Origin: Sphingopyxis sp. JAI108
Lineage (GTDB): Bacteria; Pseudomonadota; Alphaproteobacteria; Sphingomonadales; Sphingomonadaceae
Direction: 5' to 3'
Length of the DNA stretch: 64,000 nucleotides
Assembly (NCBI RefSeq): GCF_013410105.1
Contig: NZ_JACCCJ010000004.1
Coordinates: forward strand, 186,001 to 250,000
The notes beneath the pieces were generated by a model. That model ran no database searches. It was not told where the DNA came from and saw nothing but the letters and a program-made list of their open reading frames with translations. Made by a program: the position numbers and the translations under genes. This document shows positions 1 through 13,746 of the stretch, piece after piece (position 1 is the stretch's first letter; each line of letters starts with the position of its first letter).

Positions 1-1
1 C

Positions 2-2848
<2,847 letters not shown>

Positions 2849-2852
2849 ACAA

Positions 2853-2883
2853 ATCCTCCCTGTGGCGAAGCCATGGGGAGGAT
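2853..2883 (+). terminator. Hairpin after gltB, terminator or repeat element
   Basis: A 14-bp stem (two G-U pairs) with a GAA loop begins 4 bases after the gltB stop and is followed by a short AT-rich stretch (ATTTATC). It fits an intrinsic terminator. The same kind of 'cctccc...gggagg' hairpin is a common dispersed element in sphingomonad genomes, so it may be a repeat that serves as a terminator. Confidence 0.55.
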
Positions 2884-3002
2884 ATTTATCGCGCCAGCAT
2901 CGCAACTTGTCTCAAGCGTCTCTTACGTTCACGCCAGCGAAAGCGTATGGCCTGTAAGGACACCCCACGCTGATCCCCCTCGTCCTTTGAAAGGATGGAG
3001 CC

Positions 3003-3428
3003 ATGACCCGTATTGCCCTGATCGCCCTCCCCCTGTTCGCGTGCGCCGCGCCATTGCCCGCGGCCGCCAGCGAAATGAACGATACCGTCGCGACGCTGAA
3101 CGATCCGGTGGCGCAGGACCGGATGGCCGAAACGATCACCGCGATGGTCGGCGCGCTGATGCAGATGCAGGTCGGCCCGCTCGCGAAAGCCGTTGCGCAG
3201 ATCGACCCCGAATCCGACGCCGCCTATATTCCGCCCGATGCGACGCTCGGCGAAGTGACGGGGCGCGATCCCTATTATGCCGAACGCATGGGCGACGACG
3301 TCCGCGCGACCACGCGCATGGCAGGTCATGCCGCATCGGCTATCGCGGCTTATGCCCCCGTCCTCAAGGATATGGCGCGCGACCTTGCCGCCCAGTGGGA
3401 ACGCGAACGCGAAGCGGCGCGCCGCTGA
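3003..3428 (+). CDS. Hypothetical secreted protein, 141 aa
   Basis: Begins with a clear Sec signal peptide (MTRIALIALPLFACAAPLPAAAS, predicted cleavage near residue 23). The mature part is about 118 residues, alpha-helical and methionine- and alanine-rich, ending in a charged helix (QWEREREAARR). GAAAGGATGGAGCC precedes the ATG and supplies a ribosome binding site. I recognise no domain. It stands alone between gltB and a GST gene on the same strand. A periplasmic location is the only functional inference I can support. Confidence 0.7.
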   Translation: MTRIALIALPLFACAAPLPAAASEMNDTVATLNDPVAQDRMAETITAMVGALMQMQVGPLAKAVAQIDPESDAAYIPPDATLGEVTGRDPYYAERMGDDVRATTRMAGHAASAIAAYAPVLKDMARDLAAQWEREREAARR

Positions 3429-3505
3429 CGCTTAATCCACGATCGACCGCCCGCCGCACGCCATAGCCGTTGCGCGGGCTGCCCCGCTGCCGCTATGCCG
3501 GAGCC

Positions 3506-4177
3506 ATGTGGCAACTCTATCAATTCCCGCTCTGTCCCTTTTCGCGCAAGGTTCGTCTTTTGCTGGGCGAAAAGGGCGTCGGATATGAATTGGTGCGCGA
3601 ATCGCCGTGGGAACGCCGCGACGAATTCATCGACCTGAATCCGGCCGGCCGCACCCCGGTGATGGTCGATCAGGCGCGCGGGCAGGTGCTGATGGACAGC
3701 ATGGCGATCGCCGAATATTTCGAGGAAACCGTCGAAGGCAAGGCGATGATCAACGGCACCGCCGCCAACCGCGCCGAGATCCGCCGGCTGACCGCCTGGT
3801 TCGACCATGATTTTTATTATGAAGTCACCGGACCCTTGCTCTTCGAACGGATGCAGAAGCGCATCGTCCACCGCCAGCCGCCCGACGGCGGCGCGCTGCG
3901 CGAGGCGATGAAGGCGGCGAACAACCATCTCGATTATGTCGACTATCTCATCGACCACCGCACCTGGCTCGCCGGCGCGACGATGAGCCTCGCCGACCTG
4001 ACCGCCGCCGCGCATATCTCGGTCGCCGATTATCTCGGCGGCATCGACTGGACGGGGCACGAACAGACCAAGGGCTGGTATTCGGGGTTGAAGTCGCGCC
4101 CCAGTTTCCGCCCGCTGCTGGCCGAACGGATGGAGATCGTGACGCCGCCGAAATATTATGAGGATGTCGATTTTTAG
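3506..4177 (+). CDS. Glutathione S-transferase family protein, 223 aa
   Basis: N-terminal thioredoxin-fold GST domain: LYQFPLCPFSRKVR at residues 3-16 holds the CPFS catalytic position, GRTPV supplies the cis-proline, and MDSMAIAEYFEE is the glutathione gamma-glutamyl-binding segment. An all-helical C-terminal GST domain follows (about residues 85-215). The ATG at 3506 is chosen because homology begins at MWQLYQFP; an in-frame start at 3470 would add 12 unconserved residues. Substrate is unknown. Confidence 0.88.
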   Translation: MWQLYQFPLCPFSRKVRLLLGEKGVGYELVRESPWERRDEFIDLNPAGRTPVMVDQARGQVLMDSMAIAEYFEETVEGKAMINGTAANRAEIRRLTAWFDHDFYYEVTGPLLFERMQKRIVHRQPPDGGALREAMKAANNHLDYVDYLIDHRTWLAGATMSLADLTAAAHISVADYLGGIDWTGHEQTKGWYSGLKSRPSFRPLLAERMEIVTPPKYYEDVDF

Positions 4178-4198
4178 GGCAGACGGACCCCAAAAATC

Positions 4199-4287
4199 CG
4201 TTCGTGCTGAGCTTGTCGAAGCACCGCCCTTCCTTCCTTTGGACGTGAAAAGAAAGAACGGCCCTTCGGCAAGCTCAGGGCAAGCGG
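4199..4287. repeat. Dispersed-type inverted repeat (TGAGCTTGTCGAAG family)
   Basis: The arm TGAGCTTGTCGAAG near 4208-4221 is mirrored by CTTCGGCAAGCTCA near 4264-4277 with a 40-odd base spacer. It sits between the convergent ends of the GST gene and the YdeI-type gene, where it could terminate both transcripts. Sequences of this type are scattered widely in sphingomonad genomes. Confidence 0.6.
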
Positions 4288-4297
4288 TTTTGAGGCG

Positions 4298-4891
4298 CTA
4301 GCACCCCTTGTATTTCCAGTTCCGGTCCTTGCCCTCGGCAACCTGCGCGACGATCGTTTCAATGCGCTTCACCCGCGTTTCCTCGCGCTTCGCCTCGAGC
4401 ACCCATTCGATATAATCGCGCCGCTTGCCCGGCGAGAAGACATCCCAATGGCCCTGCGCAGCGGCATCGGCCTTGAGCGCCGCGCCGAGATCATCCGGCA
4501 AATCAAGCGCCGGCCTGGGCTTCGGTGGCGGGCGCTTCGGTTTCCCTTCGCCACAGAGCGCCGCGGCTTTCGCAATATAGGCCGCCATCATCTTGTCGGC
4601 GGGCAGGTCGGCCAGCGACGCCAGCCGCCCCATGCTGCCCATAGCGCCGGTATCGCGCGGCGATCCCGTGACTTCCTCGTCGCGCCAGAAACCGAAGGTC
4701 GCATGTTCCTTGAACGCCGCCATGCCCGCCAGATTCTGCCCATTCAGCACGAAATGCGGCACGCCCCATTTCAGCGTTTCCTCAGCGCCCGGGGCATGGG
4801 TGTGCACGAGCTCGCGCAGATGGTTCAGGATCGGCTGCGCGAAGGGCTGCCGCTTCGCGATATAGGCATCGACGCGCGGGTCGCGGCTCAC
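4298..4891 (-). CDS. DUF1801 / YdeI (OmdA) family protein, 197 aa
   Basis: The N-terminal half (DPRVDAYIAK ... LKWGVPHF ... ATFGFW) matches the DUF1801 domain. The C-terminal half (LDLPDDLGAALKAD ... KRRDYIEWVLEAK ... RNWKYK) matches the YdeI/OmpD-associated C-terminal helical region. The GTG start at 4891 overlaps the TGA stop of ubiG as GTGA, which fixes the start and implies translational coupling. A longer open frame upstream merely shadows ubiG. Family members are poorly characterised; no reaction can be assigned. Confidence 0.85.
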   Translation of the reverse strand: MSRDPRVDAYIAKRQPFAQPILNHLRELVHTHAPGAEETLKWGVPHFVLNGQNLAGMAAFKEHATFGFWRDEEVTGSPRDTGAMGSMGRLASLADLPADKMMAAYIAKAAALCGEGKPKRPPPKPRPALDLPDDLGAALKADAAAQGHWDVFSPGKRRDYIEWVLEAKREETRVKRIETIVAQVAEGKDRNWKYKGC

Positions 4892-5613
4892 CCCGCGTGT
4901 CTCGCCGCGACCAGATAGTTGAGCGCCTCGCTGCCGCCGAGCTTGAAGCCCTTGGCCGCGGACGGCGACAGGCCGGTGCGGTCGACGACCTCGATCCCCG
5001 CGCCTTCGAGCAGCTTCGTCAGTTCCTCGGGCTTCAGGAACTGATCCCAGTCGTGCGTCCCGCGCGGCACCGCGCCGACGCGCTCGGCGGCTTCGACGAG
5101 CAGAAGCTTCGACAGCATCGTGCGGTTCGGGGTCGAGAGGATCATCAGCCCGCCGGGCGCAAGCCGCGCCGCAAGCTCGCCAATGAACGCGGCGGGATCG
5201 GTAACATGCTCGACAACTTCCATCGAAGTCACGAGGTCGAACTTTGCCGGGGGAAGCGCAGCGAGTTCGCCCGCAAAATAGTCGATCGGGAGCCCCTGCC
5301 CAGCCGAATGCTCGCGCGCCGCCGCGATATTCTCCGGCGCCGCATCGACGCCCGTGACCCTTGCGCCCATGCGCGCGAGCGGTTCGGCGAGCAGCCCCGC
5401 ACCGCATCCGACATCGATCGCGCTCCGCCCCGCGAGCGCGTGACGTTCGCGCGCATCGACATGCCAATGCGCATCGATCCGGTCGCGAATATAGGCCAGC
5501 CGCACCGGATTGAGCTTGTGCAGCATGGCCGACGATCCGTGCGGGTCCCACCAGTCGGCGGCGAGCGCTCCGAAATGGGCGGCTTCGTGCGGGTTGATCG
5601 TCGCGGCACTCAT
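4888..5613 (-). CDS. ubiG: Ubiquinone biosynthesis O-methyltransferase UbiG, 241 aa
   Basis: SAM-dependent O-methyltransferase that carries out both O-methylation steps of ubiquinone synthesis. Motif I is AIDVGCGAGLLAEPLARMGA at about residues 65-84, followed by GVDAAPENI and the post-motif TSMEVVEHV. The N-terminal signature AAHFGALAADWWDPHG and the length match UbiG. It lies divergent to lysC with about 160 bases between the starts, and its stop overlaps the start of the downstream YdeI-type gene. Confidence 0.95.
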   Translation of the reverse strand: MSAATINPHEAAHFGALAADWWDPHGSSAMLHKLNPVRLAYIRDRIDAHWHVDARERHALAGRSAIDVGCGAGLLAEPLARMGARVTGVDAAPENIAAAREHSAGQGLPIDYFAGELAALPPAKFDLVTSMEVVEHVTDPAAFIGELAARLAPGGLMILSTPNRTMLSKLLLVEAAERVGAVPRGTHDWDQFLKPEELTKLLEGAGIEVVDRTGLSPSAAKGFKLGGSEALNYLVAARHAG

Positions 5614-5772
5614 GCCCGCGATGTGGCACCGTGCCTCACGCCATGCAAGAAATTCTATCGCGTGCGCGTGTTCGCGCGCTTGCCATCGCCCTCCCCCTTC
5701 CGTAACGACGCGGGCGCCGCGGAAATGCTTGGAAAAGTTGCGGCTGAAACCAGATCAGGAAAGCGGGGCGAC

Positions 5773-7020
5773 ATGGCGCGGATCGTGATGAAATTCGGGG
5801 GCACGTCGATGGCGGGCACCGAGCGGATTCGCACCGTGGCGAAACTTGTCGCCCGCGAAGTGGCGAATGGCAACGAAGTCGCGGTCGTCGTCTCCGCCAT
5901 GGCGGGCGAGACCGACCGGCTCGTCAATTTCTGCCGCGAGGCGAACCCGCGCTACGACCCCGCCGAATATGACGTCGTCGTCGCGGCGGGCGAGCAAGTG
6001 ACCTCGGGCCTGCTCGCGCTCACGCTGCAGGCGATGGGTGTCCCCGCGCGCAGCTGGCTCGGCTGGCAGCTGCCGATCCGCACCGAGGAGGCGCACGCCC
6101 GCGCGCGCATCGTCGACATCGACACCGGCGCGCTGACCGCCGCGATGGCACGCGGCGAGGTCGCGGTGATCCCCGGTTTCCAGGGCATGATGGACGACGG
6201 CCGCCTCGCGACGCTCGGCCGTGGCGGGTCGGACACCAGCGCGGTCGCCGTGGCGGCGGCGGTGAAGGCCGACCGCTGCGACATCTACACCGACGTCGAC
6301 GGCGTCTACACCACCGACCCGCGCATCGTCGCGCGCGCGCGCAAGCTCGACTATGTCACCTATGAGGAAATGCTCGAGCTCGCGAGCGTCGGCGCCAAGG
6401 TGCTCCAGACGCGCTCGGTCGGGCTCGCGATGAAGATGGGCGTGCGCGTGCAGGTCCTATCGAGCTTCGTCGAGGGCGACGAGGCTCCAAAAAAAGGCAC
6501 GATGATCGTCAGCGACGAGGAAATAGAGGAACATCAGATGGAACGGCAGCTGATCACCGGCATCGCCCACGACAAGAATGAAGCGAAGATCATCGTCACG
6601 CGCGTCCCCGACAAGCCCGGTGCGGTCGCCAACATCTTCGGCCCGCTCGCCGCGGCGGGGATCAACGTCGATATGATCATCCAGAATGTCGGCCGCGAAA
6701 AGGGCGAGACCGACGTGACCTTCACCGTTCCCGCCACCGACCTGCTGCGTTCGATCGACCTGCTCGAAGGTGCGAAGGACAAGATCGGCTTCAACCGCAT
6801 CATCAGCGACGACAAGGTCGCGAAGATCAGTGTCGTCGGCGTGGGCATGAAAAGTCACGCCGGGGTCGCGAGCACGATGTTCCGTGCGCTTGCGGACCGG
6901 GGTATCAACATCCAGGCGATCTCGACCAGCGAGATCAAGGTCAGCGTTCTGATCGACGAGGACGAAACCGAACTCGCGGTGCGCGTGCTGCACACCGCTT
7001 ACGGGCTCGACGCCGACTGA
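5773..7020 (+). CDS. lysC: Aspartate kinase, 415 aa
   Basis: Phosphorylates aspartate, the first step toward lysine, threonine, methionine and diaminopimelate. The kinase domain starts with KFGGTS at residues 6-11; the substrate/ATP segment LGRGGSDTSAVA lies around residues 150-162. Two C-terminal ACT domains (about residues 265-410) contain the typical PGAVANIFGPLAAAGINVDMI and SHAGVASTMFRALADRGINI segments, implying allosteric feedback by an end-product amino acid. The ATG at 5773 is chosen because MARIVMKFGG is the family N-terminus; open frame continues upstream only as antisense of ubiG. Confidence 0.97.
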   Translation: MARIVMKFGGTSMAGTERIRTVAKLVAREVANGNEVAVVVSAMAGETDRLVNFCREANPRYDPAEYDVVVAAGEQVTSGLLALTLQAMGVPARSWLGWQLPIRTEEAHARARIVDIDTGALTAAMARGEVAVIPGFQGMMDDGRLATLGRGGSDTSAVAVAAAVKADRCDIYTDVDGVYTTDPRIVARARKLDYVTYEEMLELASVGAKVLQTRSVGLAMKMGVRVQVLSSFVEGDEAPKKGTMIVSDEEIEEHQMERQLITGIAHDKNEAKIIVTRVPDKPGAVANIFGPLAAAGINVDMIIQNVGREKGETDVTFTVPATDLLRSIDLLEGAKDKIGFNRIISDDKVAKISVVGVGMKSHAGVASTMFRALADRGINIQAISTSEIKVSVLIDEDETELAVRVLHTAYGLDAD

Positions 7021-7022
7021 CC

Positions 7023-7607
7023 CTATTCGGCAGCGAGCGGCTTCAGCTCGCTGCCCGCGCGGCGGCGCAGCCGTGCCTGCGTGATGACATGCACCACCGC
7101 GATGTGGATTGCGAACAGGCCGAATTTCGACGCCAGCGGGAAAATCCCGATGAACAGCGGCCACCATTGGGTGAAGAACAGCGCGATGACGAGATTGAGC
7201 CCCGCGCTTGTGAACATCAGCGCCGCCCAGATCATGCCGAAACGGTCCATCACGTCACCGACGATCGCCAGTTGCTCGGGCGGGATGTAACGGTTGAGCC
7301 ACCCCTTGCGCAGCATCACGGTGCCGACGATCAGATAGACGATCGTCGGCTTCGCCATCACGAAGCGCGGATCGCCGGTGAAAAGCGTCGCCGCCGCCGT
7401 GAAGAGCACCGAGGCAAGGCTGATCCACTGCAGCGCCGCGACCTTGTGCCCACGCGCGAGTTCATAGCCGACGACCGCGATCGCCACGATCGAGCCGGCG
7501 ACCGTGGCGGCGACGATTCCGGCACCCACGGCCAGCAAAACCGCAAAAACGATGATGCCGAGCGAGTCGAACAGCATCGGGCCGATGGCGTAAAACAGCG
7601 TCCGCAT
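7023..7607 (-). CDS. YciB/IspZ-like inner-membrane septation-family protein, 194 aa
   Basis: Polytopic membrane protein with about five or six hydrophobic segments. The segment DPRFVMAKPTIVYLIVGTVM and the following WLNRYIPP ... WAALMFTSAGLNLVIA resemble the conserved core of the YciB/intracellular septation protein A family. The ATG at 7607 is preceded by AAAGAGGATGCACC, a good ribosome binding site; an upstream start at 7652 would add 15 residues without one. It converges tail-to-tail with lysC, two bases apart. Family assignment is by motif and is moderately secure. Confidence 0.7.
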   Translation of the reverse strand: MRTLFYAIGPMLFDSLGIIVFAVLLAVGAGIVAATVAGSIVAIAVVGYELARGHKVAALQWISLASVLFTAAATLFTGDPRFVMAKPTIVYLIVGTVMLRKGWLNRYIPPEQLAIVGDVMDRFGMIWAALMFTSAGLNLVIALFFTQWWPLFIGIFPLASKFGLFAIHIAVVHVITQARLRRRAGSELKPLAAE

Positions 7608-7766
7608 GGTGCATCCTCTTTTTCCGCGAATCAATGTTGTCGTCGTAAACATTGCCCATCGCGAACCATGCAGTCAAGGCTAAATTTACATTGTTAACAT
7701 TGCCCGCGATGAAAGGTGCCACACGAACGGCCGCCTGCGGCCGGAGGTTGCCGATGGAGATGTGTG

Positions 7767-7843
7767 CCCCGGCGAAGGCCGGGGTCCAGAAAGAGGACGC
7801 TAACCCGGCATATTCCCGCACTGGGGCCCGGCTTTCGCCGGGG
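7767..7843. repeat. Long stem-loop repeat in the YciB-katG spacer
   Basis: CCCCGGCGAAGGCCGGGGTCC (7767-7787) pairs with the imperfect reverse complement at 7823-7843 (about 17 of 21 positions). The 491-base spacer 7608-8098 otherwise holds a smaller GGCCGCCTGCGGCC hairpin near 7730 and the katG terminator; I see no gene in it. The element resembles REP-like palindromes common in sphingomonads. Confidence 0.65.
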
Positions 7844-7989
7844 TTCCCCCGTCCCCCGGGCAGGACCACCGCGCGGCGGCATGGGCCGCGCCTTGGCCTA
7901 TCGCCTGCGTGAGCGGCCACAGGTCGCCAGCTTCGCCGCCGCATGGGACGCGAGGTCGCGATGGGCCGCACGCATCAGTTCAGCATCGC

Positions 7990-8034
7990 AAAAAGAATGA
8001 CCCGCCCCCAGGCCCATGTCCCCGGGGGCGGGTC
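7990..8034 (-). terminator. Intrinsic terminator of katG
   Basis: On the minus strand an 11-bp perfect GC stem (arms 8024-8034 and 7999-8009, 14-base loop) is followed by ATTCTTTTTGC. It lies about 65 bases past the katG stop and is a classic rho-independent terminator. Confidence 0.85.
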
Positions 8035-8098
8035 GCGACCCGTCGTCAACGGCCACCGCGGCCCGTGCGGCATGATGCACGAGCAGCGGGGCCAAAGA

Positions 8099-10661
<2,563 letters not shown>

Positions 10662-10817
10662 GTGGCTAACACCCCCAACCAGCAGAACGAGAAAAACCCG
10701 CAGGCTGACCGCGACGAAGAACAGCGCCGCCAGCAGCAACAGCAGGGTGGCCAGGATCGCCAGCAGGACGGTCAGCGTTCCGATCAGGATCGCAACAAGA
10801 ACCCGCAGCAGCGCTGA
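10662..10817 (+). CDS. Small glutamine-rich hydrophilic protein, 51 aa
   Basis: GTG start with AAAAGGAGA eight bases upstream, then a 51-residue protein made mainly of Q, N, D, R, E, K and G (for example RRQQQQQGGQDRQQDGQRSD). There are no cysteines or membrane segments and it should be intrinsically disordered and highly soluble. A strong terminator begins immediately after the stop, supporting an independent short transcript. I know no function; a hydrophilin-type stress role would be a guess based on composition. Confidence 0.6.
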   Translation: MANTPNQQNEKNPQADRDEEQRRQQQQQGGQDRQQDGQRSDQDRNKNPQQR

Positions 10818-10865
10818 TTTTCTCAGGCTGCATGAGAAAGGGCGACCCTGCGGGGCCGCCCTTTT
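10818..10865 (+). terminator. Double hairpin terminator after the Q-rich gene
   Basis: TTTCTCA...TGAGAAA (10818-10839) overlaps a second stem AAAGGGCG...CGCCCTTT (10837-10864), ending in a T run. It lies between convergent genes and is symmetric enough to serve the TonB-receptor transcript from the other side as well. Confidence 0.75.
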
Positions 10866-10886
10866 CATTTGCCGGCAGGACAAAGA

Positions 10887-13295
10887 TCAGAAGCCCGCCT
10901 TGGCCGTCGCGCCCCAAGTCCGGGGATCGCCCGGCAGGCCAGTGATCAAACCGGTATTGCCCGGACCGACACTCAGCTGCTCGAGGTAATCCCGGCCGAA
11001 AGCGTTGCGCACCCAGCCAAAGATGTCGAACCCGACCTCCGTCCGGAACCCGGCGCGAAAGTTCGAAAGCGAATAGCCATCAATCCAGGTGTAAGCCGAC
11101 GGCGACGGGTTCGACGACCAGTCCGAACGATAGCTGCCGTCGTAACCCAGATAAAATTGACCATCCTTGCCGAAAAGACTGGATTCGGCGTTCGCCTCGG
11201 CGCCAAAGGAAATGGCCCATTTCGACACGCCCGGCAGGCGCTGCCCTGAAATGTCGCAGTTCGGCGGACTGCTGGTCCCACCGGACAGCTCGGGCGGGCA
11301 AGGCGCATCGACGAAGCGTTCATATTCGGCATCGGTGTAGGCGCCATTGGCATAGGCCCGAAACCGCTCGCTCGGCCGGACCGAGAAATCGAATTCGGCG
11401 CCTTGGGTGCGCACCTTGCCCGCATTGGCGAGATAGCCGCGCAGCACCCCGAGCTGGCCGTTGTTCACATTGGCCTGGAAATTCTTGATGTCGGTGCGAA
11501 AGGCCGTGAGGTTCAGGGTGATGCGCCGGTCCCAGAATTCGGACTTCGCCCCGGCCTCATAATGATTGACCGATTCGGGCTTCACCGTTGCGGCGGCGAG
11601 GATCGGGTTTCCGTCGGCGCCGTTGGGCACGCCATTCTGGTTGATCCCGCCCGATTTGAACGTCTTCGCATAGGTCGCATAGAAAAGCAGGTCGTCCGCC
11701 GCCTTCCACGTCGCGGTGAGGTCGTAGCTGAAGTTCCAGTCGCTGAACGACGGCGCATATTCCTGCGGTGTAAATACGCCGAGCCGCGCGACCGATACCG
11801 GATCGGTCAGGCCCGCCGTCACCGGCGAACCGTCGCCGGCAAAGACGAGGCGGCGATAATAGCCGTCCTTCTTGTCATAGTTCAGCCGGACGCCGGGCTG
11901 GATCGTGAACTGGTCGGTGACCTTCCAGCTCATTTGGCCGAACAGGGCCGCGCTGGTGTTCTTGAGATACTGCGCGTTGATGGCGGCCAGGCCGTCGAGC
12001 ACCGAAGGATCGTTCGACAGGGCGCTCGTCGGATTGAGCGTCCAGCGGCTCGACGCCGGACCGTGGGCCTCTGTACCCTGCGTGTCGATGCGCTGGTAAT
12101 AATAAAAGCCGCCGACGACGAAATCGACGCGATCGCCGGTGTAATTATAGCGCAATTCCTGCGTGTACTGGTCCTGCTGCGACGGATTCTGCGACTTGGT
12201 GACGATCGGCAGACCGGTGAAGTCGCGATCGTTTTCGGGCTGCCAGTCCCAATAGCGCCACGCCGTGACCGACGTCAGCGTGCCTGGCCCGACATCCCAT
12301 TTGATGCGCAGCGAGGCGCCGCCGATCTCGTTGCCCGCATTCAGGCTGGCATCGAGATCGGTGAGCCGGTCATAGGGATTGTCGCTGGGAAACGCATAGC
12401 CCTGTGCCGCGGCGAGAGCGGCGAACTGGCGGTTCAGCGGCCGCTGCGTCGCGCCGGTGCGAACGAAGACCGAGCCGCAGCACACCGCTTCCTGCCGGTT
12501 CCAGTCGCCGGCGAGCGTGATGTCGAGATTGCCGGCCGGCCGCCAGAGCAATTGCCCGCGAATGCCGATATTGTCCTGGCTCTGGATATAACGGTCGGTG
12601 ACGACGTTATGAATCGTGCCGCGGCGGCTGGTCGACGAGATCGCGACGCGCGCAGCGAGCGTATCGGACAAGGGACCCGAAATCGCGGCCTTCGCCTGCT
12701 TGAAATTCAGGTTGCCGATGCTGACCTCGGCCTTGCCCTCGAAATCGAAGCTCGGCTGGTTGGTGGTGATGTTGATCGCGCCGGCGGTGGTATTCTTGCC
12801 ATAGAGCGTACCCTGCGGCCCGCGCAGCACCTCGATCTGCGCAACATCGAGGAAATCGAAGGTCGAAGAGGCGACGCGCGAATAATAGACGTCGTCGACA
12901 TAGATGCCGACACCCTGTTCGATCCCGTCGTTGGTGAGCCCGAACGGCGCGCCGATGCCGCGGATATTGACCGCGGTATTGCGCGGGTTCGACGAATAGA
13001 ATTGCAGCGTCGGCGTGAGCTGCGTCAACCGGCCGACGTTGAAGCTGCCCGTATTGTCGATCTGTTCGCCCGCGACGACCGAGATGGCGATCGGCACGTC
13101 CTGTGCGGTTTCGCTGCGACGGCGCGCGGTGACGACGATCTCGCCGCCGTAGCTGCCGCCCTCGACCTGCGCGGCGGTGTCATCGGCAGCGAGATCGCCG
13201 GTGGTTTCCGCGGCGGCGGGGGTCGCCAACAACAAGGAAAGCGTAAAGAGGCTGGCCGGTACGCGCCGGCGGTTGGACGGATATTTTGCGGTCAT
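10887..13295 (-). CDS. TonB-dependent outer-membrane receptor, 802 aa
   Basis: Signal peptide at residues 1-29 (ends TPAAA), then a plug domain: ETAQDVPIAISVVAG at about 60-75, NIRGIG, and the plug hallmark EVLRGPQGTLYGKNTTAGAI. A 22-strand-type barrel follows and ends in TAKAGF with the terminal aromatic residue needed for outer-membrane insertion. The ATG at 13295 follows CAGGAAATTGTC. It lies 90 bases downstream of a DUF2292 gene on the same strand and is probably cotranscribed. The substrate is not evident; the plug type is that of the large sphingomonad receptor family for organic compounds rather than a siderophore-specific one. Confidence 0.93.
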   Translation of the reverse strand: MTAKYPSNRRRVPASLFTLSLLLATPAAAETTGDLAADDTAAQVEGGSYGGEIVVTARRRSETAQDVPIAISVVAGEQIDNTGSFNVGRLTQLTPTLQFYSSNPRNTAVNIRGIGAPFGLTNDGIEQGVGIYVDDVYYSRVASSTFDFLDVAQIEVLRGPQGTLYGKNTTAGAINITTNQPSFDFEGKAEVSIGNLNFKQAKAAISGPLSDTLAARVAISSTSRRGTIHNVVTDRYIQSQDNIGIRGQLLWRPAGNLDITLAGDWNRQEAVCCGSVFVRTGATQRPLNRQFAALAAAQGYAFPSDNPYDRLTDLDASLNAGNEIGGASLRIKWDVGPGTLTSVTAWRYWDWQPENDRDFTGLPIVTKSQNPSQQDQYTQELRYNYTGDRVDFVVGGFYYYQRIDTQGTEAHGPASSRWTLNPTSALSNDPSVLDGLAAINAQYLKNTSAALFGQMSWKVTDQFTIQPGVRLNYDKKDGYYRRLVFAGDGSPVTAGLTDPVSVARLGVFTPQEYAPSFSDWNFSYDLTATWKAADDLLFYATYAKTFKSGGINQNGVPNGADGNPILAAATVKPESVNHYEAGAKSEFWDRRITLNLTAFRTDIKNFQANVNNGQLGVLRGYLANAGKVRTQGAEFDFSVRPSERFRAYANGAYTDAEYERFVDAPCPPELSGGTSSPPNCDISGQRLPGVSKWAISFGAEANAESSLFGKDGQFYLGYDGSYRSDWSSNPSPSAYTWIDGYSLSNFRAGFRTEVGFDIFGWVRNAFGRDYLEQLSVGPGNTGLITGLPGDPRTWGATAKAGF

Positions 13296-13385
13296 GACAA
13301 TTTCCTGTTGCAAGAAAATTGCCACATCCGGCGGTCCGGTCTGCGGCATTGAAGTGGGGAATATCCCCGTCGGGAGTGGTCTAAT

Positions 13386-13556
13386 TCAGTTGGGGTAGCG
13401 GTGCCGTTCGGTCACATCGACCTGCACCAACCGCCCTTCATGCACGGTCAGCTGGATCGCGCCGAACTTCAGCTTGTCGAGCGCGTCGAGCACCGTCTGG
13501 ATGGCGCGGCGCGGCGGTTGAGAGCCGCTTTTCGCGGCCTCCTCGGTCGAACTCAT
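13386..13556 (-). CDS. DUF2292 (YezD-type) small protein, 56 aa
   Basis: A 15-residue charged N-terminus is followed by the compact DUF2292 core TVLDALDKLKFGAIQLTVHE and VQVDVTERHRY. The ATG at 13556 lies after GGAAAGGAATATCG. A longer open frame upstream is not supported. Small DUF2292 proteins often accompany sulfur-assimilation genes, to my knowledge, so its pairing with the following TonB receptor suggests a sulfur-compound uptake unit; that is inference. No catalytic motif is visible. Confidence 0.8.
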   Translation of the reverse strand: MSSTEEAAKSGSQPPRRAIQTVLDALDKLKFGAIQLTVHEGRLVQVDVTERHRYPN

Positions 13557-13557
13557 C

Positions 13558-13617
13558 GATATTCCTTTCCCGTCTGGATTCGCCGGACAAGAATATCCCA
13601 AGTGATTTAGTTGACAA
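13558..13617 (-). promoter_or_regulatory. Candidate promoter and inverted repeat before the DUF2292-TonB receptor unit
   Basis: On the minus strand TTGTCA (13612-13617) is separated by 16 bases from TATTCT (13590-13595), a fair sigma-70-type promoter. A 7-bp inverted repeat GATATTC/GAATATC (13591-13597 with 13558-13564) links the -10 region to the ribosome binding site just before the ATG. It could be an operator or a leader structure. Confidence 0.45.
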
Positions 13618-13746
13618 TAATCGTTTTGCTTTTTGCGCCGAAAGGTTCGGTTGTCGCGCCCAACGGATTCACGCGTGCGACGGGCCGACGGGCGCGACGA
13701 CGCCAGGGATTGCGCGCGAGTCCCCATGCTGGCAAAGGCAGCCTCA

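Noticed and set aside
4897..5772. Open frame that would extend lysC by about 290 residues upstream
   Set aside because: That portion is antisense to ubiG; homology to aspartokinases begins at the ATG at 5773.
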